Origin: Candidatus Thorarchaeota archaeon
Lineage (GTDB): Archaea > Asgardarchaeota > Thorarchaeia > Thorarchaeales > Thorarchaeaceae
Reading direction: 5' to 3'
DNA: 39,272 nucleotides
NCBI GenBank assembly: GCA_003662765.1
Contig: QMYR01000003.1
Location: 1 to 39,272 of the forward strand
The notes below the pieces were generated by a model. It was given only the letters and a program-made list of their open reading frames with translations, did not search any database and was not told the DNA's origin. Within the stretch, counting starts at the first letter, position 1, and each line of letters starts with the position of its first letter. The position numbers and the translations under genes are program-made. This document shows, one piece after another, positions 7,210 through 15,500 of the stretch.

Positions 7210-10200
7210 ATGAGCGGATCTGAAGCTGTGGAGAAGGCGATACCAGTACTGACCAAACATCTGGGTCTTACACCGACCGAGTCGAAAGTCCTCCTACCCA
7301 TCTATGTGGGCGGGAACATGACGCTGGGCGCGATAGCGCTCCTGTCCGGCCTATCGAAGGCGCGGGCCGAAAAGGCTCTTCGGAGTCTACTAGACAAGGG
7401 CCTCATAGTCAGGATTGAGGGCGTCGTACCAATCTATCGTGCCCTTCCTCCGAGTCTCGCACTGGCAGACGTCTTGGCCAACGTGGTCGAGGACATGAAA
7501 GCCTTCTCGGACAGAATACAGTCATCTGTTGATGAGGGGATTGCAAAGGCGGAAGACACGGTCAAGAAAGTCACTGATGAGCGTCATGTACGAATGGAGC
7601 GGCTTCGCAACGAGTTCGAGTCGTATGAGGCAGGCGTGCTGGACACGGTGCGCGAGCAGACCGAACAAATGGTCCGAACAACGAGTGAGGCGCTAGCCGA
7701 ATTCTTCTCCACTGTGGAATCCACCATGAATAGTCTGGCCGCCCACCTCGAAGACAGCATCGGTGATGAGCTCTCGTCCTTTCAACGTGATCTTGACGAG
7801 ATTCAAGAGTCACTTGATTCCCGTCTATCTGCTCTCTCCACAGAACTGGATGCCGCCGTGTCGTCCGAAAAGGCATCGACGATGAAGACGGTCGAAGAGC
7901 TCACTCATCATGCGGAATCACTGATTGACGAGGCTCACAACGCTGTCAAGTCGACCATAGCAGATGCGGAGTCGCGGCTGCGTGCCATTGTTGTCGACAC
8001 TGCTGAAACGCTTCGCCGCAGGGGGGACTCGTTGTCCTCCGAGGCACTTGAGGTCCTAGCGTCAGCATCAGACGAGCTGGAGGCCACGGTAGAACACTTG
8101 AAGGCTGAGCTGAGCAGCACCTACGTTCAGGCTCGCGAGCTCGTTGCTGGACTGATGACGCGAACCAAGAAGATCAATGAGGAATATGCTGCGCTTGTTT
8201 CTGGGATGATTGAGGACGCCATTGGCGTAACTAGTTCGATGCGGGGTGACATTGAAGACTGGAAGCATGAGGTCACCACCCTCGTCGAGAGTACCTCACA
8301 GACGGTCACTAACCATCTGAACCAGATCTCGGCTATTGATGCGTCGTATTTGGATGGTGTCGAGAATGTTCTCAGCTCACACATGGAGCAGTCATCATCT
8401 CTCCTGAGCAACGAGTATGCGGAGCTGCGCAAACTTGTGTCGTCGGTCCGGGACGACTTTGAGTCACTCCTCTCTTCAGGGCGCTCAGTCGTGGTTGACA
8501 TGCTTCAAGCTCAGAATGCCGAGGAGCTGGAGCGGCTCAAGCAGGCTCAGGAGGACCTCTTTTCGAAGCTCGGTAGCGGGACGCGGAAGACACAGACTGC
8601 GCTTAAGAAACAGGTTCAGGAAACTATCGAGAGCATCAACAGCATCTTCGAGACTGAGGTGAACGAACTCTCGACGCTCGTGAAGAACATGGACAGCAGA
8701 CTAAGATCCGCATTCTCATCCGTCATCTCGTCGTTGTCCACACGGAATGAAACCGTGTTGAGCGGAGCAGAGAAGTTTGTCGAGGACTTCGAGGGGACCT
8801 TCGGGGTTCAGCTTACTGAGATACTCAACCGTTTCTCCACCCAAATAGCCGAACAGGCCAATGCCACAAAGGAACTGTACGAGAGCATAAACGCACGGCT
8901 AGATGAGAGGCTTGCCGAGAGCGTATCAACAATTCGGTCGCATGCAGAGGGAGTAGAAACTGAGATTGAGTCAGCGATTGCCGACCAGGTGGAACGAATT
9001 GATCGGCATGCAGAGGGGATTAGACAAGAATTCCATGTGCACATGGAAGACATCACTCAACAGTTCATCTCACTGGTGCAGGGTCTTGAGGTCGCTTTCA
9101 ACGGTCTATTGACGAACCAGACCATGGAGGCCCGCGACCTTGTCAGATCCAACCATGTGGCCTTCAGAGAGGCCATTCGCCGCGAGATTGCCAACCTGAA
9201 AGAGGACTCACTGCGGCTCCAGCAGGAGTACGCCTCTGAGATAGGCGCTCGAATTGACGAAGTCATCGAGTCTGCTGCTGAGGCGAGGAGAGCCCTTGAG
9301 GAACTGACGAGTGCCAAGCGTGCGCAGGTTTCTCAGGGGCTGCACGAAACTCTCGATGGCATCGAAAAGGTCTTGGAGGGAATTGAGAACAGCCTCCGGG
9401 ACATTGAACGGGGATCCATCAGGCAGATGGGTGAGACCCTCGTTCAGCTCACGCGCGAGTTCGAGTCATCAATGGTCGGTGCTCGGGAAACAATTGCTGA
9501 GCGCTTGGAGAACGCGCAGGAGATGGTCGCATCGAGCTTGCGGAAGAGTATTACCAATGCACGAAATGCGGCAGAGTCGTTTGTCACCGAGGAAACCGAC
9601 CATCGTCAGCGTTTTGTTGCTGATACGAGCAAGAAGCTGGATAGTGTTGCCACCGAGATTGGGAACGAGGTTTCTGCGAAGTTTGATGTGTATAGTACAC
9701 GGCTAAAAGAGCGGGAGTCCGAGAGCGTCAGGCTCCGTGCTCAGATGCGTGATGAGGTCATTTCCGTTATGAAGCAGCGTCGTGCGCAGGCTGTCGAGTC
9801 GCTGGAGGGTGCGTCAGCGTGGGTTGACTCGACGATGGGGAACATCACAGCATCACTAGAGACTCTCGCAGAGAAGCTCAACAACGACATAACAGTCGTT
9901 CAGCAGGGGCTTGCGAAGGCTTCAAGTAATGCCTCTGAAACGGTCCTCAACAAGGGTACCCAATCCATTGCCAAGATTGAAACATCCACACTGGACCTCA
10001 TCAAGCAAGTCGAGTCTATGTTGAGTCAGCACGTGACAGATCTGACTGAGAGTGCCTCCGCACAGATAGACAGGTCCCGCGACAGCATAACCAGCTTTCG
10101 GGAAGGCATCAAGGAGCTGGCCGACTCGGTTTCTGAGACTACAAGTATGTCGGTCGATGAGGCTCAGGCAGAAATACACCGGCTACTTGGTGGCCGTGTC

Positions 10201-11106
10201 GAAGACCTGCGCGCCCAAGTTGCAAACGTGGCCAAGAGCTACAAGGCTACGACTAATCGCCTAGAGGCACGCCATTCCGAGCTTCGTAACGAGATCTTTG
10301 AGGCTGTGAAAGAAGCGCTTGTTTCCGCGAATGTACGGGCCTCCAGAAGGTTTGAGTCCGCAGGAGTGTCTCTGAAGGCCCGATTGAGCAGCGACATCTA
10401 TGGCCTGGCTGAAACCATTCGCAACAAGCTGGCGGCCCAGAGTGAGTCACTCGATCTGTCAGCCGCCGCGGCAAGCAACGTTCTAAGTGAGAGGACATCT
10501 CAGTTGCGACGGACCCGGGATGAGGTCGTAGGGCAGCTCGAAGCACAGTTTGACAAGTCTCTCAGGGGATGGTCCCGGTCAGTGAAGAAGAACCTCAACG
10601 AGCTGAAGGCGTCGCTTGCAGGAACCGTGGAGATGCTGAGTGTGGCTTCGACAAAGTCGGTAGAAACTGTTGAGGCCATCAGGACTGCGAGCGGAGTCCT
10701 GACGGAGTCATCGGCGAAGACCACATGGTATCTGACTGGCGCAGAAGAAACCTGTGCTCACATGTTCGACATGGCGGGCCGTGCTGAGAAGTCCATTGTC
10801 ATCTCTGTGCCGAATCCGGAGTGCTTGAACCTCAGGAAATTGTCGAAGGTCAAGAAGCCGGTGCGCCGTGTTCTCATCTTGCCCCCAACAGAAGAAGCCG
10901 AGCAGAGCCCAAGGGTTCCCGATGGGTGGCGAGTCTGGACAGTCGATTCTCCACCCTATCTGGCCGTTCGAGACGACGAGGAGATCATAGTTGGCGGAAT
11001 GGCCGGAGAGGGCCTACCGTTTGCCGTTGTATCGCGGGATGAGTCCTACCTGCGACTATACCATGATATCGTGGGGCCGCGCCTAGTACGTAGTAGGAAT
11101 GTCTAG
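7210..11106 (+). CDS. Giant coiled-coil protein with TrmB-like winged helix and TrmB-like C-terminal domain
   Basis: A 1298-residue protein with three parts. Residues 18-80 are a TrmB-type winged helix (LTPTESKVLLPIYVGG, helix, LSGLSKARAEKALRSLLDKG, then a wing). Residues about 82-1170 are helical coiled coil, rich in Glu, Ser, Ala and Thr; I find no proline in them. Residues about 1171-1298 begin with TWYLTGAEETCAHMFDMAGR and an IVISVPN strand, resembling the phospholipase-D-like effector domain that follows the HTH in ordinary TrmB regulators of about 250-350 residues. No membrane segment or ATPase motif is seen. The ATG at 7210 is chosen for its GAGGTGG ribosome binding site 7 bases away. 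It could act as a DNA-tethering rod or a very elongated regulator. It overlaps the convergent rimI gene by 4 bases. Confidence 0.85.
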   Translation: MSGSEAVEKAIPVLTKHLGLTPTESKVLLPIYVGGNMTLGAIALLSGLSKARAEKALRSLLDKGLIVRIEGVVPIYRALPPSLALADVLANVVEDMKAFSDRIQSSVDEGIAKAEDTVKKVTDERHVRMERLRNEFESYEAGVLDTVREQTEQMVRTTSEALAEFFSTVESTMNSLAAHLEDSIGDELSSFQRDLDEIQESLDSRLSALSTELDAAVSSEKASTMKTVEELTHHAESLIDEAHNAVKSTIADAESRLRAIVVDTAETLRRRGDSLSSEALEVLASASDELEATVEHLKAELSSTYVQARELVAGLMTRTKKINEEYAALVSGMIEDAIGVTSSMRGDIEDWKHEVTTLVESTSQTVTNHLNQISAIDASYLDGVENVLSSHMEQSSSLLSNEYAELRKLVSSVRDDFESLLSSGRSVVVDMLQAQNAEELERLKQAQEDLFSKLGSGTRKTQTALKKQVQETIESINSIFETEVNELSTLVKNMDSRLRSAFSSVISSLSTRNETVLSGAEKFVEDFEGTFGVQLTEILNRFSTQIAEQANATKELYESINARLDERLAESVSTIRSHAEGVETEIESAIADQVERIDRHAEGIRQEFHVHMEDITQQFISLVQGLEVAFNGLLTNQTMEARDLVRSNHVAFREAIRREIANLKEDSLRLQQEYASEIGARIDEVIESAAEARRALEELTSAKRAQVSQGLHETLDGIEKVLEGIENSLRDIERGSIRQMGETLVQLTREFESSMVGARETIAERLENAQEMVASSLRKSITNARNAAESFVTEETDHRQRFVADTSKKLDSVATEIGNEVSAKFDVYSTRLKERESESVRLRAQMRDEVISVMKQRRAQAVESLEGASAWVDSTMGNITASLETLAEKLNNDITVVQQGLAKASSNASETVLNKGTQSIAKIETSTLDLIKQVESMLSQHVTDLTESASAQIDRSRDSITSFREGIKELADSVSETTSMSVDEAQAEIHRLLGGRVEDLRAQVANVAKSYKATTNRLEARHSELRNEIFEAVKEALVSANVRASRRFESAGVSLKARLSSDIYGLAETIRNKLAAQSESLDLSAAAASNVLSERTSQLRRTRDEVVGQLEAQFDKSLRGWSRSVKKNLNELKASLAGTVEMLSVASTKSVETVEAIRTASGVLTESSAKTTWYLTGAEETCAHMFDMAGRAEKSIVISVPNPECLNLRKLSKVKKPVRRVLILPPTEEAEQSPRVPDGWRVWTVDSPPYLAVRDDEEIIVGGMAGEGLPFAVVSRDESYLRLYHDIVGPRLVRSRNV

Positions 11107-11570
11107 AGTTCTATTCGATACACCACGGCATCCTCGTTGTGGTAGTATCTTGCGAGGCGCCCCACCTCTATCATTCCGAGGTGAGAGTAGAGACCTCTTG
11201 CTGCGGTGTTGCTCTCCCTAGCCTCCAGTTCCACTTGGATGAGCCCGGCTCTCCTCATTGCCTCGAACGCGTGCTGAATCAACGTTCTCCCTATGCCTCG
11301 CCTCCTGTAGCCTTCCCTAACAGCGATGTTCAGTATTCGTCCAGTTCTGTGTCCTCTGTCAGTTTCCCACACGATATAGCCCAGTACCACGCCTTGGTGC
11401 ACCGCCACATTCGCATACGTAGTTCTCTCTTCATCCAGTGGAACTACGCCACGCCACGCAGCATAGAGCCTGAAGATTCCTATGCTCCACGGCTCGGCGA
11501 AAGACGTCTTTTCGATCTCGTAGACCGAGACCACATCCTCCCGCCGAATTGGGCGTATCTCAGTCTGCAT
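11103..11570 (-). CDS. rimI: GNAT N-acetyltransferase, RimI/Ard1-like
   Basis: A 155-residue GNAT-fold enzyme that transfers acetyl from acetyl-CoA to protein N-termini; archaeal RimI/Ard1 members act as N-alpha-acetyltransferases. The start IRPIRREDVVSVYEIEKTSF and the acetyl-CoA loop REGYRRRGIGRTL (about residues 84-96) are diagnostic; ESNTAARGLYSHLGM is the usual RimI C-terminal motif. Length is typical. The ATG at 11570 is the natural start. It converges on the giant coiled-coil gene with stops overlapping by 4 bases. The exact acceptor protein cannot be read from the sequence. Confidence 0.88.
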   Translation of the reverse strand: MQTEIRPIRREDVVSVYEIEKTSFAEPWSIGIFRLYAAWRGVVPLDEERTTYANVAVHQGVVLGYIVWETDRGHRTGRILNIAVREGYRRRGIGRTLIQHAFEAMRRAGLIQVELEARESNTAARGLYSHLGMIEVGRLARYYHNEDAVVYRIEL

Positions 11571-11638
11571 TGTGCCGACTATTGTGTTAGGCCTACTTCA
11601 GTTCATTGGTGATTGGCCATGACCTTCCTTCGACTGGC

Positions 11639-12016
11639 TTACATTTGGAACGAGTCGTCAACGTGATCTCCATGGATTTCAAGTCCGCAGTATGCGCAGA
11701 AACGGGCATCGGGTGGGAGTGGCTGGCCGCACACCGGGCAGGTGGTGAAAGATGTGGACAATACGGCGTGCTTGGCAATGGCTCTCGGTATCATGAACAT
11801 TGCTACCAATACCGTGATGAACAATACAATTGCCCACAGAGCAAAGAGCGGTGGCACATCCGATCCTATGATGACGAAAGGAAATATGAATACGAATGAT
11901 TGTGTTTCTCCGACTTGGGCAAGTGCCAGCAAGGTCAGGCCCACGGTGATAAGTACAGTCCCAAACATGAGAAGCACACACGACATGTCAGCATGTGCCT
12001 GTCCCTGAGATGCCAT
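11639..12016 (-). CDS. Membrane protein with C-terminal zinc ribbon
   Basis: A protein of about 125 residues with roughly three hydrophobic segments in its first 80 residues. A C-terminal zinc ribbon follows, CPVCGQPLPPDARFCAYCG, with two CxxC knuckles 15 residues apart, predicted to lie in the cytoplasm. Such membrane plus zinc-ribbon proteins are common in archaea and mostly uncharacterised. The ATG at 12016 follows the stop of the MIP18-like gene by only a few bases (TGATGAGTGATGG), so translation is probably coupled; a GTG at 12019 is an equally close alternative. Confidence 0.7.
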   Translation of the reverse strand: MASQGQAHADMSCVLLMFGTVLITVGLTLLALAQVGETQSFVFIFPFVIIGSDVPPLFALWAIVLFITVLVAMFMIPRAIAKHAVLSTSFTTCPVCGQPLPPDARFCAYCGLEIHGDHVDDSFQM

Positions 12017-12022
12017 CACTCA

Positions 12023-12370
12023 TCACATCATACCACGTTGTTTCATCTGCTCTACGATACTGCGGTACCTCTCATTGTTGCTAATCATCTCATTGACTGC
12101 CTGTTCCTGACTGTGCGTACCTGGTACTACTCTAACTCGTATCGTGTAGTCGGGGTACAACTCCTCAAGTCGATGTCTGATGAGGATGCCAATCAGTCCA
12201 CCCATTGGGCAATACGGCGCTGTTGGTTTGAACAGCACCGTGATGAGTCCATCATCGACTCGGATATACTCCTGCTTAACTATCCCAACTCGGGGGTCAG
12301 TGATTGACACAGGAATCTCTGGATCCTTGACGGGTTTGAGAGCCTCAAACACTTCCTCGACCGTTGTCAC
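12023..12370 (-). CDS. MIP18/DUF59-family protein, iron-sulfur assembly type
   Basis: A 115-residue protein of the MIP18 (DUF59) family, relatives of which (SufT, PaaD, human CIAO2) take part in iron-sulfur cluster assembly or insertion. The family core is visible: VFEALKPVKDPEIPVSITD at the N-terminus and TAPYCPMGGLIG with the conserved cysteine in the middle. The GTG at 12370 is chosen because AAGGGA lies 5-6 bases before it and a TATA box at 12401-12410 lies 35 bases upstream; longer readings to 12457 would start upstream of the promoter. It is cotranscribed with the membrane zinc-ribbon gene. The specific target is unknown. Confidence 0.8.
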   Translation of the reverse strand: MTTVEEVFEALKPVKDPEIPVSITDPRVGIVKQEYIRVDDGLITVLFKPTAPYCPMGGLIGILIRHRLEELYPDYTIRVRVVPGTHSQEQAVNEMISNNERYRSIVEQMKQRGMM

Positions 12371-12400
12371 ATCAATCCCTTGGAACCCGTCTGGTAAAGG

Positions 12401-12410
12401 TCTTAATAAT
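12401..12410 (-). promoter_or_regulatory. TATA box for the MIP18-like operon
   Basis: ATTATTAAGA on the minus strand. Its spacing predicts transcription from about 12379, giving a leader of around 9 bases that holds the ribosome binding site. It decides the GTG start at 12370. Confidence 0.6.
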
Positions 12411-12531
12411 CTATGGCTGTTGTTTCTTGAATCTCTTGTCTTGCGCAACACAGCCACGCAAGAAATATCTTGTAGTTGACCGATGCACAGTCATTCGAAC
12501 AGAGTGCCCATAGTTGACGGGGGATTGTGTT

Positions 12532-12972
12532 ATGTCTTCGGAGAGAAAATCGCGATGGCTCTTCAAAATCACAATTGTCGGGCCTGACGACATGTTGCTG
12601 CGGGAAGTGATGGACGCCATCAATAGCAACACGGTTGCTGTAGATGGGATACGGATAGGCTCGAGAGATCTTGAGGCGGGCAGCTCTGAGGTGCGCGCAG
12701 TGATGATGTCACCCACCAAGCGTGCTATGGACATATTGTTCTCATTCAGCTATCGCGGCGCGTCGGCAGTAATCATAGTTCTTAGAAGACCTGACCCCGA
12801 GATTGAAACAAAGTATCGAAACGAGATTCGCGAGAATATCGGGTCCGGATGCCCGACCAGAGTGTTTTACGTAGGCGACGAGCTAAACGAAGAGAAGCGC
12901 AAAGAACTGGCGGGTCTGTTTACGAGTCTGATTGAAGAGATGATTGAGGCGCGAGAGACATCAGACAAATGA
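12532..12972 (+). CDS. Ras-superfamily-like protein lacking nucleotide-binding motifs
   Basis: A 146-residue protein whose strand and helix pattern follows small GTPases. Strand 1 is FKITIVG (11-17); the FSYRGASAVIIVL block (72-84) matches the Rab/Ras segment after switch II; VFYVGD (111-116) sits where the G4 motif should be, and a C-terminal helix follows. The P-loop reads GPDDMLLREV with no GKS/T, there is no DTAGQE, and NKxD is replaced by GDEL. If related, it cannot bind GTP in the usual way and is a pseudo-GTPase. The ATG is chosen for a GGGGGAT ribosome binding site 7 bases upstream. It runs into the disordered-protein gene 80 bases downstream. Homology is inferred from motif order only. 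Confidence 0.6.
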   Translation: MSSERKSRWLFKITIVGPDDMLLREVMDAINSNTVAVDGIRIGSRDLEAGSSEVRAVMMSPTKRAMDILFSFSYRGASAVIIVLRRPDPEIETKYRNEIRENIGSGCPTRVFYVGDELNEEKRKELAGLFTSLIEEMIEARETSDK

Positions 12973-13052
12973 GAGATACTCTCAGCGCCACTCGATGGCC
13001 ATCGGCACAAGCCTTTTCTCCACAGTATGGTGAACTCGTGTAGGTGTTCCTA

Positions 13053-14435
13053 GTGACCTCCGAACAGGACGAGAAGTATTGGTTGGGAGTACGCGACGCT
13101 CTGAGAATGGTTGACAGCTTCATAGAGTGGGCGAAGAGAAACCCGGACAGGGCAAAGCCCCTTGACCAGTTCATCAATGATGCACTCATCGCCGCAGCTA
13201 GGCGATGCCAGTCGTGTCTCAGTCATGCCTTGGGTATTTCGTTTGCAGCTACTGAATCAGATGAGAAGAAGAGGTTAGAAACCGAGAGGCCCCATGTCGA
13301 CTTCTTTGAGCCCACAGAAACTATGGTTGAGAGATCTCCCTTAGCGCGGACACTCCGCGACCCTGACGACCTGTATATGGAACGCACTCCACCTGCGACC
13401 GAGGGGAGTGAGTTCGGCACCCCTCCAGCTCCGCCCGTTGCAACGCGTGAGGAGGGCCCACAGGAGGTCACATCGTCACTCGAGGAGAGCGCACCCTCTC
13501 CTGCTGAATTCCACGAGGCTGTTCAGCCATCTGGCGAGCCGTCCTCCCCCCTCGATTCGCTCGAACCAACAGGATCTCTGTCAGAGGAGGATGTGACATC
13601 AACAGGACCACCTCGAGACTTCGAATCTGAGTTTCACTTGGAAGAACCCGAGCCGCTCTCTGTTGAACCGGAAACCCCTCCTGACACATCCGACAGCACT
13701 GTGACTTTTGAACGCGTATCGTCCGACTCCCTCGGCAAGACGGCAGAAACCGAGCCAGCACCATCGTCCGGGCAGACCTTCGCGTCGCCGCAATCCCGGG
13801 AGGAGCAACCCCCCGTGACGGACAGTGCGACTGAGAGGCCCCCGCTTGCTGCGGAAATGGATGCACTTGCCGAGCTGGAACGTGTGCTGGACGAACACGG
13901 ATTCGGCATGCCATCTGACACCGACGGAACCTTCGAACCAAGTTTGGAGTCTGGGCCATCCGCAAGCGAGGAGATATCTGACCAAGAATCGAGACCACAC
14001 GGGCCATCGGAGTCTTCTGAACCACTGCTTGAGAGTCAGCCATCCGACATGACGGAGGAGACGCAAGAGTCCACACCCTCTGAGCCGCTGGTCACTCCGC
14101 CACCCACGGAAGAGTCACCGCCTCCTGAGCCTGAGGAGGTGCCGTTGGTCACCCCCCCACCTCTGGAGCACCAGGCTGAGACCACCACCGAAACGGAAAC
14201 AACCCCGGCCACCCGGCACAGCGAGGTACGGAGTCTGTGGAGCCCCTACGATGAGCCATCTGCACCAGAGTCCTCGGTCGAGCCTTCGACGGAGCGGGAA
14301 GAAACTCCCTCTGACACCGGACGACCTGACGACGAGCGTATGTCGGTCCCACCGCCTCCTCCTCCTCCGCCCGATACTGACGAAACTGAAGAGGAGCGAC
14401 AGAAACGCACACGGCGTCTGTTCTTCGGCGCATAA
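13053..14435 (+). CDS. Acidic, largely disordered Ser/Glu/Pro-rich protein with polyproline stretch
   Basis: A 460-residue protein. Residues 1-75 are a folded helical domain (EKYWLGVRDALRMVDSFIEW and following) with a CQSC pair. From about residue 80 the chain is low complexity, dominated by Ser, Glu, Pro and Thr, strongly acidic and probably disordered. One predicted helix, MDALAELERVLDEHGFGM, lies near the middle. Eight consecutive prolines occupy residues 433-440 (nt 14349-14372), followed by an acidic patch and a basic end (KRTRRLFFG). GTG at 13053 is chosen because AGGTG lies 6 bases upstream; GTG at 13044 overlaps it. The layout resembles a scaffold or a target for proline-binding modules such as profilin. 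Function unknown. Confidence 0.75.
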   Translation: MTSEQDEKYWLGVRDALRMVDSFIEWAKRNPDRAKPLDQFINDALIAAARRCQSCLSHALGISFAATESDEKKRLETERPHVDFFEPTETMVERSPLARTLRDPDDLYMERTPPATEGSEFGTPPAPPVATREEGPQEVTSSLEESAPSPAEFHEAVQPSGEPSSPLDSLEPTGSLSEEDVTSTGPPRDFESEFHLEEPEPLSVEPETPPDTSDSTVTFERVSSDSLGKTAETEPAPSSGQTFASPQSREEQPPVTDSATERPPLAAEMDALAELERVLDEHGFGMPSDTDGTFEPSLESGPSASEEISDQESRPHGPSESSEPLLESQPSDMTEETQESTPSEPLVTPPPTEESPPPEPEEVPLVTPPPLEHQAETTTETETTPATRHSEVRSLWSPYDEPSAPESSVEPSTEREETPSDTGRPDDERMSVPPPPPPPPDTDETEEERQKRTRRLFFGA

Positions 14436-14510
14436 GTCAGTCAAGCACGTAGCCTGGTCAGATGCAGATTGATGGCATCCCACAGATAGATGGAGCGTGG
14501 ATAGTATCTA

Positions 14511-15365
14511 ATGGACTATACGTCAGAAGTGGCAGTCGGACTGGCACGGAATCCGCGCGAGGCGCTGGCAAAGGCTCTCAAGAAGCTCAGCTCCCCTCTG
14601 CCTCTCTCGGGCACCGTGAAACACATCGTCATTAAACCGTCAATCTATGACCCGGCCTCCCTTGGGAACACTACTTGGGAGCTGACGAAGGCGCTCGTGC
14701 GGACGTTCAGGAGCGCGGCAGATGTCTTGGTCGTCGAGAGTGACAACCCTGTCCGCACAGCTGAGGAGGCGTTTCAGCGTCTCGGGTATCCGGAGCATCT
14801 TGAAGATCTGCAGGTTCAGCTGGTCAACCTGAGCGCTCTTCCAAGGAAGACCATTTCTGCCCCCGGCCATGCGTTCAGCGAGTACAGTCTACCAGCCATC
14901 CTGTTCGATGACGCTATCCTGATTAACGCCCCGACGCTCAAGCCCGATCCTCGTGTGGTTGTGGGCGGTGCCGTGAAGAATCTCTTCGGTCTACTGCCTG
15001 AAGCAAACAAGACCGTATACCACGAACGCCTCACAGATGTTCTCCTTGACCTTCTCTCAATAGTTCGACCACACCTGACAGTCATGGATCTGACCGATGT
15101 AGTCGTGGATGCACAGGGTCGTATGGTTGCGCATCGCGTCGGTGGCCTGCTTGTGAGCACAGACCCCGTGGCTGTAGACTCGATAGCTGCTGCCCTTCTG
15201 GACATTGATCCCCTCAATATTGATCTATTCAGGCGTGCTCACAATCTCGGCTTGGGCGAAGCCCTACCGGACAGAATCAGAATTGTTGGGACCGAGCATC
15301 AGCGTCATAGAATTCAGTCCGGAATGGCCACAGTAGCGGCCGAGTTCCACTTGGGACTCGACTGA
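14511..15365 (+). CDS. DUF362-family protein
   Basis: A 284-residue member of the DUF362 family, often annotated as iron-sulfur-associated proteins of unknown function. The diagnostic parts are VKHIVIKPSIYDPASLGNTT, the central INAPTLKPD and GGAVKNLFGLLPEANK, and the C-terminal GGLLVSTDPVAVDSIAAALL followed by DPLNIDLFRRA. No ferredoxin-type cysteine cluster is present, unlike some family members, so this is the DUF362 core alone. The ATG at 14511 begins a reading with family-like N-terminus. It stands upstream of the aminotransferase, which has its own promoter. Confidence 0.8.
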   Translation: MDYTSEVAVGLARNPREALAKALKKLSSPLPLSGTVKHIVIKPSIYDPASLGNTTWELTKALVRTFRSAADVLVVESDNPVRTAEEAFQRLGYPEHLEDLQVQLVNLSALPRKTISAPGHAFSEYSLPAILFDDAILINAPTLKPDPRVVVGGAVKNLFGLLPEANKTVYHERLTDVLLDLLSIVRPHLTVMDLTDVVVDAQGRMVAHRVGGLLVSTDPVAVDSIAAALLDIDPLNIDLFRRAHNLGLGEALPDRIRIVGTEHQRHRIQSGMATVAAEFHLGLD

Positions 15366-15420
15366 ATTCACCTCTTCCTATGAGGCGCAACGTATAGACA
15401 TGTTCTGCTACACAATCAAA

Positions 15421-15432
15421 AGTAATATAATG
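15421..15432 (+). promoter_or_regulatory. TATA box for the aminotransferase
   Basis: AGTAATATAATG, about 70-80 bases upstream of the ATG at 15501. It predicts a transcription start near 15452 and thus excludes starts before that point, including the in-frame one at 15432. Confidence 0.55.
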
Positions 15433-15500
15433 TGTCGCGTTCGGGCCGGTGTGCTGGCGAGCGTGTCCTAGACGAGACCAGCGTGCGCGGTGACCGTCAT

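Noticed and set aside
7205-7213. A three-codon ATGACATGA frame overlapping the start of the giant coiled-coil gene
   Set aside because: Likely chance: the ribosome binding site is better spaced for the ATG at 7210, and no conserved mini-ORF could be tested here.
4366-11106. Possible SMC or Rad50 relatives because of the long coiled coils
   Set aside because: No Walker A, Walker B or ABC signature motif occurs in any of the coiled-coil proteins.
13468-14076. Long antisense frames across the disordered protein gene
   Set aside because: They arise from the Ser/Glu/Pro codon bias of the sense gene and have no ribosome binding sites or family resemblance.
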